NCBI GenBank assembly: GCA_025765615.1
Contig: JAIVFJ010000118.1
Location: 1-64,000 of the forward strand
Source: Zopfochytrium polystomum
Taxonomy: Eukaryota; Chytridiomycota; Chytridiomycetes; Chytridiales; Chytridiaceae
Reading direction: 5' to 3'
DNA: 64,000 nt
How positions within the stretch are numbered: the stretch's first letter is position 1; each line of letters begins with the position of its first letter. The notes beneath the pieces are model-generated. The model saw only the letters and a list, made by a program, of their open reading frames with translations. It searched no databases and had not been told where the DNA came from. Shown in pieces: positions 36,939-45,074 of this stretch. A program made the position numbers and the translations under genes.

Positions 36939-36982
36939 AAAGCCCATAGCGCTGCAGCCAGCAGTGTTGTGGGCTTTTTTTT
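36939..36982 (+). terminator. hairpin terminator 8
   Basis: Arms GCCCATAG/TTGTGGGC with the invariant GCTGCAGCCAGCAGTG centre and eight T. Confidence 0.82.
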
Positions 36983-36998
36983 ACGGCGGTTTTTAGGA

Positions 36999-37090
36999 CG
37001 AGGTCACGTGACTTTGGATGGTATGTCGGGAATGGGCGGTGGAAGAGTCTTGGCGGGGAAAAAATTGAATTTTTATCGGACTTAGGAGGA
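36999..37090 (+). promoter_or_regulatory. promoter of gene at 37,123 (both box types)
   Basis: GAGGTCACGTGAC, TGTCGGGAATGGGCG (37,024-37,038) and AGTCTTGGCGGGGAAAAAAT all occur before TGAATTTTTATCGGACTTA. It shows that the two GGCG boxes are separate elements. Confidence 0.62.
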
Positions 37091-37122
37091 AAGCACAGAG
37101 AGCAGCGAAAGAGAAAAGAAAG

Positions 37123-37509
37123 ATGAACAGCATTAAGAAGGGAAAGAACAAGGGCAAGGGACAGAGTGAAATTGAAATTGATGAAAGGTTCTCGAGTCCA
37201 ATAGGATGGGTAGATCCGACGGAAGTGCCACTAGGGAAGATAATAAACCATTACCAGACGGTACTTGATGATGATGATGATCCAGTGTGGAGATTGATGA
37301 AGGGGTTATCAGAGGAAGTATTAAAAAAGAAACTAGGAGATCCGGGAAAGGAGCCACTTGGATCGGAAAATGAGACGTATCAAGTGACATATGACAAAAA
37401 GACGGGAAAACACAAGTGGGAATACAGAGGAATATATATCTATGAAAATTCAAGGATATATCCAGGACCCATGACCAAAGAGGAAATATATTTAGGGAGG
37501 AAAGAGTGA
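37123..37509 (+). CDS. paralogue of cassette gene 6 lacking zinc modules
   Basis: A 128-aa protein. After MNSIKKGKNKGKGQ it repeats the domain of the protein at 35,022 (EIEIDERFSSPIGWVDPTEV to YPGPMTKEE) with few changes, so the duplication is recent. The zinc modules and most of the acidic repeat are absent. The next ORF starts right at its stop, with no hairpin between them, so the two may share a transcript. Confidence 0.68.
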   Translation: MNSIKKGKNKGKGQSEIEIDERFSSPIGWVDPTEVPLGKIINHYQTVLDDDDDPVWRLMKGLSEEVLKKKLGDPGKEPLGSENETYQVTYDKKTGKHKWEYRGIYIYENSRIYPGPMTKEEIYLGRKE

Positions 37510-37523
37510 AGAGACCAGAGAAG

Positions 37524-37927
37524 ATGGTGAAGATTATCTTGACCCCAGTGAATATGGTGAATCCATCAACAGAATATGGAAGAAAAGCGAGGGAAGATTA
37601 TAACAGAGAGATAAGAGAATTACAAGAAGGAGAAAGAGTATGTTGGGATGACACCCATTGGAACCTAGGAAAAGTTGGAGATTACTTTGGGTTTGTGATA
37701 AAAACTCAGAATCAGAATCAGAATATAATGGAAATATTTGAAGTAAAGAAATAAGAAGCTCTAATAGGAGGAGACAGGAGTGGGACATAGAACCACATCA
37801 AAACAGACAAGTACTAGTGTTGTCCAAAACAAACATGACAATAACATTCACACATTATAAACAAATGTATGGATACAGTGACGGTTGGTTTCTAAGGGGT
37901 ACAACCCATGGGAAATGGACTGAGTAA
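37524..37927 (+). pseudogene. unidentified small-domain gene, frameshifted
   Basis: Starts MVKIILTPVNMVNPSTEYGR, then CWDDTHWNLGKVGDYFGFVI and NIMEIFEVKK, with a stop at 37,754. In another frame the coding continues as QEWDIEPHQNRQVLVLSKTN, FTHYKQMYGYSDGWFLRGTT and ends at about 37,925. The order (GDYFGF, then IFEV, then NRxVLVLS, then GYxDxxFLRGT) looks like a small viral domain of the PUA/EVE sort, but I cannot confirm it. One indel near 37,755 breaks it. Terminator 9 follows. Confidence 0.45.
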
Positions 37928-37944
37928 GGAGGAAAATGTAAGAG

Positions 37945-37988
37945 AAAGCCCTAAGCACTGCAGCCAACAGTGTTTGGGGCTTTTTTTT
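37945..37988 (+). terminator. hairpin terminator 9
   Basis: AAAGCCCTAAGCACTGC pairs with ACAGTGTTTGGGGCTTT; loop AGCCA. The changes C-T-A-A / T-T-G-G keep pairing. Eight T follow. Confidence 0.8.
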
Positions 37989-38002
37989 ATGCCGGTTTTT
38001 AG

Positions 38003-38155
38003 AACGAAGTCACGTGACAGTGGTGAGAGAAAGGTGGTGCGACATTTGCAATAAAGGTCAAGTCTAAAGACAAAATGCAATTGAATATGTTAGCCTGAGT
38101 GGCATGGGGGAGGGTCAAAGGTTTTTTGTAGGTGTATGTCAGGAATGGGCGAGAG
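38003..38155 (+). promoter_or_regulatory. compound upstream region of helicase-like gene
   Basis: It holds AAGTCACGTGAC (38,008), the AGTCTAAAGACAAAATG...GAGTGGCATGGGG block (38,066-38,110) and TGTCAGGAATGGGCG (38,137-38,151), ending 46 bp before the ATG at 38,197. Confidence 0.5.
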
Positions 38156-38196
38156 GGCACAGAAGAAATAGAAAAAAAAAGTATATCATAAAATAA

Positions 38197-39294
38197 ATGG
38201 ATGACATAAGTGAAGAACTTTTATTAAACAATATCGATAGTTATTATGACATGCATAAATGTTTCAAAGGGAAATTTGTATACACTTCCACCAAAAAAAG
38301 AACATCTTACACACATCAATGGTGGTACTACGACAATTCTGATGGTATGTGGAAAAAAGATGTCAATAAATTAAAAGTGACTATTTTCTTGAATAATATT
38401 TTTCCAACTGTTTATATCCATTTAAAAGACAAATACAATGATCGTCCTGAAATTGTTAAAAAAATAAATGACAGATTAAATGAACTAAAACCTCTTGTTA
38501 AACGAGATATTATAGGTAATGCACAAATAGCATGGTTCAAGGAGGATTTTGAAGAACGATTGGATTCAAACTCTGAGTTCATTCCTTTTAAAAATGGAAC
38601 ATATCATCTTAAAGAAAAATGTTTCAAACCTTTCAGTAAAGATGATTACTGTTCAAAAAGATTAAGTTACGATTATGATGAAAATATTAATACAACTAGA
38701 TTTGAAAAATTTTTAAAGGAAATTGTTCCTGACAGAAACATTCGTGAATACTTGAAAAAATCTATGAGTCATGCTCTCTACCATACTGGTCAAAGTATTG
38801 TTTATTTGAGTGGACCTGGTGGTAAGAAACTTGTAGATCTAATGATTAAAGCATTTGAATTCAGTTCATATGAACTACTAGGTGATGAAATCATTAAAGC
38901 TGATAGAAACTACCCTCGTCCTAACGATCACTTGTTTTATCTCAAAAAGAAGAAATTTGCGTACATGACAATGTCACCATATCATATGGCTAGTGGTACT
39001 ATTCAGAGATATTTGAACTTGATAAGTGATAAAATTATTCCTTTAACTCTTCCACGTAAAGGTGATGTAACTATTAAAGTGCATTCAAAAGTGTTTGTGT
39101 TATGTGATACTTTACCAGAATTATACTTTAATCGACGTGCAAAAGCTATACACACAAATGATTCTGAACTAGACTTAGATTCAGATTACTATATAAAAGC
39201 TTTAATGAAAATTATGATTCAATACTATCATAAGAATGTTAAAGAGCCTGAATCAGTCAAACGAGAAGCTCCATTTAATAGACCTCGAGTTTAA
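38197..39294 (+). CDS. SF3/D5-like helicase paralogue with degraded ATPase motifs
   Basis: A 365-aa protein. Its order fits the D5_N plus SF3 helicase region: QWWYYDNSDGMWKKD, FIPFKNGTYHLKEKCFKPFS, YLKKSMSHALYHTGQSIVYL, then the phosphate-loop position as SGPGGKKLVD (about residues 205-214) without GK(S/T), and KKFAYMTM at the Walker B position without acidic residues. The homologues at 39,779 and 46,716 keep GESGCGKS and GSGSNGKS. It therefore probably binds DNA or partners without hydrolysing ATP. It has no primase domain, and no small partner gene directly upstream. The frame is open throughout, which argues for selection. Confidence 0.68.
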   Translation: MDDISEELLLNNIDSYYDMHKCFKGKFVYTSTKKRTSYTHQWWYYDNSDGMWKKDVNKLKVTIFLNNIFPTVYIHLKDKYNDRPEIVKKINDRLNELKPLVKRDIIGNAQIAWFKEDFEERLDSNSEFIPFKNGTYHLKEKCFKPFSKDDYCSKRLSYDYDENINTTRFEKFLKEIVPDRNIREYLKKSMSHALYHTGQSIVYLSGPGGKKLVDLMIKAFEFSSYELLGDEIIKADRNYPRPNDHLFYLKKKKFAYMTMSPYHMASGTIQRYLNLISDKIIPLTLPRKGDVTIKVHSKVFVLCDTLPELYFNRRAKAIHTNDSELDLDSDYYIKALMKIMIQYYHKNVKEPESVKREAPFNRPRV

Positions 39295-39465
39295 GTGTGG
39301 AGTTCGGAGTGCGGTGCAGAACCAATTGTACAATGGATAGCAAGTCAAACGACGAAATGTGATTGATAATGTTAGTTAAAGTTCTCACAGATATTTATGG
39401 TCAGAAATATATATGAGAATTCTATTGGCAATTGTGACGATATTTGTCAATAGAATAGAGAAAGT
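39295..39465. other. intergenic with inverted repeat
   Basis: A perfect 9-bp inverted repeat, ATTCTATTG...CAATAGAAT, spans about 39,418-39,456, with TTGTCAATAG words related to iteron region B. It separates two convergent genes and may be a shared 3' end signal. Confidence 0.4.
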
Positions 39466-39711
39466 TCAAACACAGTCGAGAAGTTGTGGTAACTGTGAAT
39501 CTTGCTGTTGTTCTTGACGCTTTTTTTTCCTATAATTACTAGAGGACTTGCGTGTTATATCAGGATTACGAACATTGTAAATAAGGTTAGTGACGAGTCT
39601 TGGATTTTGTGATTTAAGATGCTGAAATTCATTTGTAACCGCGAGATAAAGTCTAATAAAATCAGACTTGGAAAGAGTTTTGATAGAGTCTTCAAGAGGA
39701 AATGAACTCAT
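39466..39711 (-). CDS. small helical protein, replicon-partner family (copy 2)
   Basis: An 81-aa protein: MSSFPLEDSIKTLSKSDFIR, LYLAVTNEFQHLKSQNPRLV, TNLIYNVRNPDI, then a basic Lys/Gln-rich tail. It shares the pattern described for 4,209-4,391. It stands head to head, 67 bp apart, with the AEP primase-helicase at 39,779. Its partner has a different primase type from the other copies, so the association is with replicons in general. Function unknown; the basic tail suggests DNA or RNA contact. Confidence 0.66.
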   Translation of the reverse strand: MSSFPLEDSIKTLSKSDFIRLYLAVTNEFQHLKSQNPRLVTNLIYNVRNPDITRKSSSNYRKKKRQEQQQDSQLPQLLDCV

Positions 39712-39778
39712 ATACTGTTATTTTTAGTGTAGAAGAATTTTTTTAAGTATAATCGCGGAAAATTGAAAAAAAAATAAT
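39712..39778. promoter_or_regulatory. divergent promoter with CGCGG box
   Basis: TAATCGCGGAAAATTGAAAA ends eight bases or so before the ATG. It parallels the GCGCG...AAAATTGAAAA boxes at 4,392-4,481 and 46,624-46,715. Confidence 0.45.
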
Positions 39779-42091
39779 ATGTACCAATGTCAAGAAGAAA
39801 AGTACATGACGAATCTAAAAGAAATAAGAGAACTAGCACACGAAAACGGTTGGATATATTATGGCATAGAAATTAAGCGGGATGAGAATGGAAAAAAAAC
39901 CCCTGTATCTCCACCAGGAAAATGGCAAGAATTGCAAGCATCAACTTACAACAATCAGAAAAACATAGCAATTTTGACTGGAAATAAAAGCAAAATCATT
40001 GTAGTGGATCTAGATAGAAAAGATGAAGCTTACACTGCAAAAAAGTGGTTTGAGGAAAACATAGGACCTTTGAATAAAGAAAAAACTCTTATAACCGAAA
40101 CAGTTTCAAAAGGGCATCACATATATTATGCATATGATGAAAGAATCAAACTCATAAACAATCATGACATTCATATAGACATTTTAACTGATAAACGTTG
40201 TTGTTATGAAGGAGAAGGTTACAAAATAATAAATAATGCACCATTAAGAGAACTTTCTGTTGAAGAAATTAATAAAATAATGAGTCTTGCACCAAATAAA
40301 AATAATAAAAGAGACACAGAGGCTGGAACACTTGTAAATGAAAGTGACGGTAATAGATTATACTTGGCTAGTGAAGAAGAAAATTATATAAAAGATCTGC
40401 TTGGAGAAAAGTTTGATATAGCTGAAGATGACATTGAAAAAATGTTTTTGGATGAAAATAAGAATATTATAATTATACCAACAAAAATCAAGAGATGCTT
40501 TTATTACAATAAATTAAATAAAGGAATATCAAAACCATATGATCACAACAGCCAACATCAGTACTTCACATTAACAAAATCACACTTGAGAAGAAAATGT
40601 CATGACAATTCCTGTGAAAAAGAGGAAATGGAATATAGGGAAATAAAATATGAAGAATTTTCATCAAGTGTTAAAAAGATTGTAGACAAGAAATGGAAAG
40701 AAGAAGAAAAAACGGAAGATCAAAAGAAAACAGTCTATCAAATGCTTACAAGCTATGTACAAGAACGTGCTCAAGCGGAACATTTAAGAAGGATTGAATC
40801 CACTGGAGTTGTTTACAAAAAGATGAGAGAATATGCATATGTACTGCATTATGAGAGTCCAGGAAAGTTTTTAAACGACATATTCATAGACATAGATCTA
40901 TGGAGAAGTCGTCCAGGAAACTACAAAGATTTGTGTGAATACATGATCAAATATTCTGACAATAAATTTCCATACTTGATACGAGACAACAAATGGTATG
41001 GATTCAAAAATGGAATATATAATGTTGATACATGTGAATTTGTGGAAATTATAGAAAATAGTGATGATGAAATAGAAAAATGTAAAAGATATTTAGGAAA
41101 TAAAGTAGTGAAGAAATATTTTGATGCAAACTTTGATCTAGACATGACCACAGAAAACTTGGACAAAATATTAAAATACCAATTTAGTGATGAAGTGATT
41201 GAATTCATATACGTCATGATTGGAAGGATGTTTGGAATAAAAGATGAATGGGATGTAATGTTATATTTATATGGAGAAAGTGGTTGTGGAAAAAGTGTGA
41301 TAATAAATGTAATAAGAGAGTTTTTTGACAATGTTGGTAACATTAATGAGTCATTTGAATCCACATTTGGATTGGGGTATCTAATGGATAAAGATGTAGT
41401 CCTTAGTGACGATTTACCAAAAAACATACACAAATTTGTGCCACAACAAACGTTTCAATCAATGATATCAGGAGGAGGAGGGTCTTGTGCTGTAAAAAAC
41501 AAAGATGCTGTAAATTACAAGAAATGGACAGTTCCAATGATGTTTGCAAGCAATTACATGATAAGTTATAATGACATGGGACAGATAAGTAGACGAATTA
41601 TAGTTGCACATTTTGAAAATAAAGTCAGAGATTCGGATTCAGATTCGAGATTGTTGAGTTTTATTAAAACGTGTGAGCTTGGCAGTATAATGCACAAGTC
41701 CACTATGCTATACAAGAAGTGGAGAGATAATATAAATGATGGAAAAAAAATATGGAGCAACCTTCCAGTGTACTTTTTAGAAAAACAAAGAGAGTTAATT
41801 GAGGAACAAAACCCATTCTATTCTTGGTTAGTTTGCAATTACAAAGTAGTAGAGGGAAATGTAATCAAAATGAGGGATTTGAAAGCTCAATATAAGATTC
41901 AAACAGGAAAGAAGGCTGGACAAAATATGAAAGGAAGTGTGACTGCTGCAAATAGTCAATATGAACATTTTAAAAAGTTTATCTGTAAATCATGTAGGAA
42001 AGACCATAAAAGTGGATGTTGTGATGAATATGACAGAAGAAATTTTACTTCAGAAGATGCTGTAAGAAACATTGGAATAATAACAGAGTAA
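39779..42091 (+). CDS. AEP primase-polymerase / SF3 helicase fusion
   Basis: A 770-aa protein. The amino-terminal prim-pol domain has IIVVDLDRK (metal-binding DxD, about residues 72-80), KGHHIYYAYDE (about 112-122) and IDILTDKR (about 130). The middle has Cys/His residues (HLRRKCHDNSCEKEE). The carboxy half is an SF3/D5-type helicase with Walker A YGESGCGKSVII (about 497-508), Walker B VVLSDDLPK (about 537-545) and the sensor-like FASNYMISYND. The tail has CKSCRKDHKSGCCDEYDRRN, a probable zinc site. Such fusions start replication in plasmids, viruses and integrated elements. It is paired with the small gene and followed by iteron region B. The frame is intact. Confidence 0.85.
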   Translation: MYQCQEEKYMTNLKEIRELAHENGWIYYGIEIKRDENGKKTPVSPPGKWQELQASTYNNQKNIAILTGNKSKIIVVDLDRKDEAYTAKKWFEENIGPLNKEKTLITETVSKGHHIYYAYDERIKLINNHDIHIDILTDKRCCYEGEGYKIINNAPLRELSVEEINKIMSLAPNKNNKRDTEAGTLVNESDGNRLYLASEEENYIKDLLGEKFDIAEDDIEKMFLDENKNIIIIPTKIKRCFYYNKLNKGISKPYDHNSQHQYFTLTKSHLRRKCHDNSCEKEEMEYREIKYEEFSSSVKKIVDKKWKEEEKTEDQKKTVYQMLTSYVQERAQAEHLRRIESTGVVYKKMREYAYVLHYESPGKFLNDIFIDIDLWRSRPGNYKDLCEYMIKYSDNKFPYLIRDNKWYGFKNGIYNVDTCEFVEIIENSDDEIEKCKRYLGNKVVKKYFDANFDLDMTTENLDKILKYQFSDEVIEFIYVMIGRMFGIKDEWDVMLYLYGESGCGKSVIINVIREFFDNVGNINESFESTFGLGYLMDKDVVLSDDLPKNIHKFVPQQTFQSMISGGGGSCAVKNKDAVNYKKWTVPMMFASNYMISYNDMGQISRRIIVAHFENKVRDSDSDSRLLSFIKTCELGSIMHKSTMLYKKWRDNINDGKKIWSNLPVYFLEKQRELIEEQNPFYSWLVCNYKVVEGNVIKMRDLKAQYKIQTGKKAGQNMKGSVTAANSQYEHFKKFICKSCRKDHKSGCCDEYDRRNFTSEDAVRNIGIITE

Positions 42092-42095
42092 TTTT

Positions 42096-42415
42096 TGTCA
42101 ATATTATTCAATATTTGTCAATATTTTTCAGCTATTTATTTATAGCAGACCATAAATTAGAGTTTTTTTAATCAGTGATATATATTTATCGTCTCTTAAT
42201 ATGTCAATTTGTCAATAATGTAAAAAATACCTTTATTAGGAATAAGGAAGCAATAACAGGGGAGGAAGGAAAAATATTACAAAAGTAGTAAAAAGAAATA
42301 TTGACATATTGACAAAATAATGCCTCGATAAAATATAATAAACATTTCCATTTTTAAGTTTTTATCGTTTAGTTTGTCAATATTTTTTGAAATATTGACA
42401 AAATATTGACAAAAT
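42096..42415. repeat. iteron-like region B (TTGTCAATATT)
   Basis: TTGTCAATATT or close variants occur at 42,096, 42,115, 42,202-42,217 and 42,374. Inverted copies (AATATTGACAAAA) occur at 42,298-42,319 and twice at 42,391-42,415. It is AT-rich with no ORF. It begins right after the AEP-helicase stop. A candidate origin bound by that protein. Confidence 0.65.
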
Positions 42416-42483
42416 AAAATAAAGCTGAATTGTAAAATGACGATAAACATATCATAAGAATGTTGTTGTTAATATTTTTGCAG

Positions 42484-42766
42484 AAATCCAGAGTTTAGGT
42501 GGATTGAGAAAAACCTAGAATTCAAGGAAGATAATGTAATAAAGTTGAAAGAGATAAAAGAGCATTATGAAATATTAACGAGAAAAATGCCTAGTCCAAC
42601 ATTCAAAGGAGCAATGTCACAAGTTGACAGTAGATTCACGTTTGTTAAAAGAAATTTATGTAAAAGTTGTCTTAATGCACATAAAGTAGGATGTTGCGAT
42701 GCATATAATAGAAGAAATAGGACCTCAGAAGATGTTGTTAAAAATGTTGCTTTCAAATTAAATTAG
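42484..42766 (+). pseudogene. detached C-terminal module of an AEP-helicase
   Basis: From 42,485 the frame reads NPEFRWIEKNLEFKEDNVIK, LKEIKEHYEILTRK and CKSCLNAHKVGCCDAYNRRN. It aligns without gaps to the last 95 residues of the 39,779 protein (NPFYSWLVCNYKVVEGNVIK and CKSCRKDHKSGCC), but is clearly diverged. It is preceded by a good acceptor sequence, TTTTTGCAG, and followed by its own iteron family. Most likely it is the stub of a second, deleted replicon; an alternative last exon of the upstream gene is possible. Confidence 0.7.
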
Positions 42767-42771
42767 AAATG

Positions 42772-43026
42772 TGAATATACACAAATATACCAAAAATATT
42801 CACAAATATTCACAAAAAAATATCTTATTTTTGATTTTATATAAGGATTACCATAACTATGGTTAAAAAATGTTAATTACAAAGCTTTCTAGTTAAATTA
42901 AAAAGTGTGAATATGTGAATATGTGAATATTTGGAAAATCCAAGATCTGAGAGAAAAAAAAAGAGAAAAAAAAAGAGAAAGAAGAGAATATTTTGAATTA
43001 TTCACGTTAGTCACAATATTCACAAA
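42772..43026. repeat. iteron-like region C (GTGAATAT / ATATTCACAAA)
   Basis: GTGAATAT words occur at 42,772 and three times in tandem at 42,905-42,930. Inverted ATATTCACAAA words occur twice at 42,805-42,825 and again near 43,014-43,026. It follows the detached AEP-helicase tail, as region B follows the complete gene. Confidence 0.6.
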
Positions 43027-43250
43027 CATTACATTGTTCTTGTTGAATTTTTTAAGCGTCAGAGTAAAGACATTGTTCAAACAACAAGACTAATCGAAAA
43101 CGTCTTCAAGGGATGTGGCTATTGTGAGAGGAAAAAGGTTAAGGGAGTGGATTACAGACGGATATTTATAAAATTAAAGACTAAAACTTTCTTTAGTGAG
43201 GATTTATAGACTTTTTTGGCAATTGGCGTCACTAGTAAAAAAAAATTTTT

Positions 43251-44741
43251 TCATATGTATTGTGGTCTATAGAAACTCGAACCTTTAACTTTAAAATCAT
43301 TTAAATCTGTCAATGAAGGGGATTTTTCCATCTCAATGAATTTAAGATATTCCAATTTAGGATACGATTTCAACTTTTGTAATCGATTTCCTAAACAAAT
43401 CAAACAAGTAAGTTCAGGATATACTGGAAGGTTCTCTATGTTGTTATTTTGGCAATATAGGTCGAGTAATTTAGGAAACTCGGGTAATTCACATAGCTGA
43501 TTATCAGCACATTTAAGTTGCTCCAAAAGTGGATAAGATGGAATGTAAACTAAACTATTTCTTCTGCAGTCTAATTCTCGCAATTTAGGGAATTCTGGCA
43601 AAGATATCAGTTTATTATCTGTGCAAATTAATTCATCCAATTGTGGGTATGAGGGTAAATATGTCAATTGATTATTTGAACAAACAAGAAGAGTAAGATT
43701 AATGAACATGGGTAAAGTTTTGACTCTACAGTTTGTACAGTCAAGTGACTCAAGTGTCTGATAATCATAAATTTCTTCCAAAAACATATCAGTGCATTTC
43801 AAAGTTTTAAGATTCTTAAATTTAGGTAGTTTTGTTATACTGGTGTCTGAACAGTCCAACGTTTCCAGATTTGGATACTCCTTTATTTCTTTTATATCTA
43901 CATTATTTTTAATTATCAATTCTACTAAATCTGGATACCACTCTATTTTACTCAGCTTATTATCACTACAGATCAGCGTTTTTAGTTTGGGATATTTTGG
44001 AATTGTTTTCAATTCGTTTTCGCTGCACATTAATTCCATAAGTTCAGGTAGATCCTCAGGATTTGGTAGTTTTGTTTGTGTATTATTAGAACATGCCAAT
44101 TTTTCCAACATAGGTAAGTTTTCAAAGACAATTTCTTCATAATTGTATCCACAACTTAATTCTATCAATTTGGGGAAGTTTCTGATTGTTTTTATATTAT
44201 TTGCATTACAAGAAAGTGTCTTCAGATTTGGTAGGCTGGGCAGTTCCTTAATTTGATTGTCATCGCAATCTAATACACTCAAGAGAGGACTAGAATGTTC
44301 ATGAAAACATTCAATGTCATTAAATGGACATTCTATTTTGATTATATTTGGGAGTCTTGGTAATTTTTTTAAAGTTGTGTACCAACATTGAAAGAATGTA
44401 ACATTTGGAAGAACTGGAATGCTATCTAATTCTAATTTGTCAATATACTTTCTTCCTTCAAGTGTGATATTTTTCAAATAATAAGTTTTCATGTACAATT
44501 TGAAGACTTTTTCCAGATCTTTTTCTACTTTTTTTACACCATTGTAAACATAAATGAAATTATTCTTTTCTGTGTAATTAATTTCAAAAACAGAGATAAT
44601 ATAATTTAATATTTTTTTCCTATTTCTTTTTGATATATACCTTGCGCGTTTTGATATTGTTGAGACAACAGATAAACTAGTAATATCAAAATTGTCAACA
44701 CAATATTGCATAATTCTTTCTAATATTTCTTCAGTGTTCAT
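43251..44741 (-). CDS. leucine-rich repeat protein with F-box-like N terminus
   Basis: A 496-aa protein. Residues 1-60 (TEEILERIMQYCVDNFDITS, LSVVSTISKRARYISKRNRK) look like a degenerate F-box. From about residue 100 to 485 it is made of roughly 17 repeats of 20-23 residues with the pattern LxCxxNxLxxLPxxPxLxxL (for example LDCRRNSLVYIPSYPLLEQL). This is the short repeat type common in giant-virus and bacterial effector LRR proteins. LRRs mediate protein binding; with an F-box they could choose substrates for ubiquitination. The frame is intact. It is AT-rich and lies between two replicons. Confidence 0.78.
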   Translation of the reverse strand: MNTEEILERIMQYCVDNFDITSLSVVSTISKRARYISKRNRKKILNYIISVFEINYTEKNNFIYVYNGVKKVEKDLEKVFKLYMKTYYLKNITLEGRKYIDKLELDSIPVLPNVTFFQCWYTTLKKLPRLPNIIKIECPFNDIECFHEHSSPLLSVLDCDDNQIKELPSLPNLKTLSCNANNIKTIRNFPKLIELSCGYNYEEIVFENLPMLEKLACSNNTQTKLPNPEDLPELMELMCSENELKTIPKYPKLKTLICSDNKLSKIEWYPDLVELIIKNNVDIKEIKEYPNLETLDCSDTSITKLPKFKNLKTLKCTDMFLEEIYDYQTLESLDCTNCRVKTLPMFINLTLLVCSNNQLTYLPSYPQLDELICTDNKLISLPEFPKLRELDCRRNSLVYIPSYPLLEQLKCADNQLCELPEFPKLLDLYCQNNNIENLPVYPELTCLICLGNRLQKLKSYPKLEYLKFIEMEKSPSLTDLNDFKVKGSSFYRPQYI

Positions 44742-45023
44742 TACTAGACTGCCTAGAGAATTTTAATTCAATTTTGAAGAGGTAATGGAAAATGTGCAAA
44801 ACACTACATTGGTAAAGTTTTTGGAGGAAGTTATTTTTCTGTGAATTTAATAAAGGTAAAGGTGTAATGGTGGTAACAATTGGAACAAATAATATATGAA
44901 AAATATTCAAAAAAAATTCATATAATATGTTTGCAGAATAAATAGAATTTGTGGACGTCTGTTCGACGGGTTCCCAAAGAAACACTACCAGCTAAAAATG
45001 AATTGGGTAGTGTGAAATAATAA

Positions 45024-45058
45024 TATATGAAAACTTTTTTGAAAAATTTTGATATGTG
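45024..45058. repeat. ATATGAAAACTTTTTT flank repeat, left copy
   Basis: ATATATGAAAACTTTTTTGA then AAAATTTTGATATG. A near-identical copy is at 46,128-46,162 and a looser one at 46,320-46,358. The first two bracket the small gene plus nuclease pair, as direct repeats. Confidence 0.6.
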
Positions 45059-45074
45059 GTGGGTTAGGTACTTT

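Noticed and set aside
32494..37988. bacterial DNA with Rho-independent terminators
   Set aside because: The block is flanked by and interleaved with spliced genes and LTR elements, and no ribosome-binding sites or bacterial gene families are seen.
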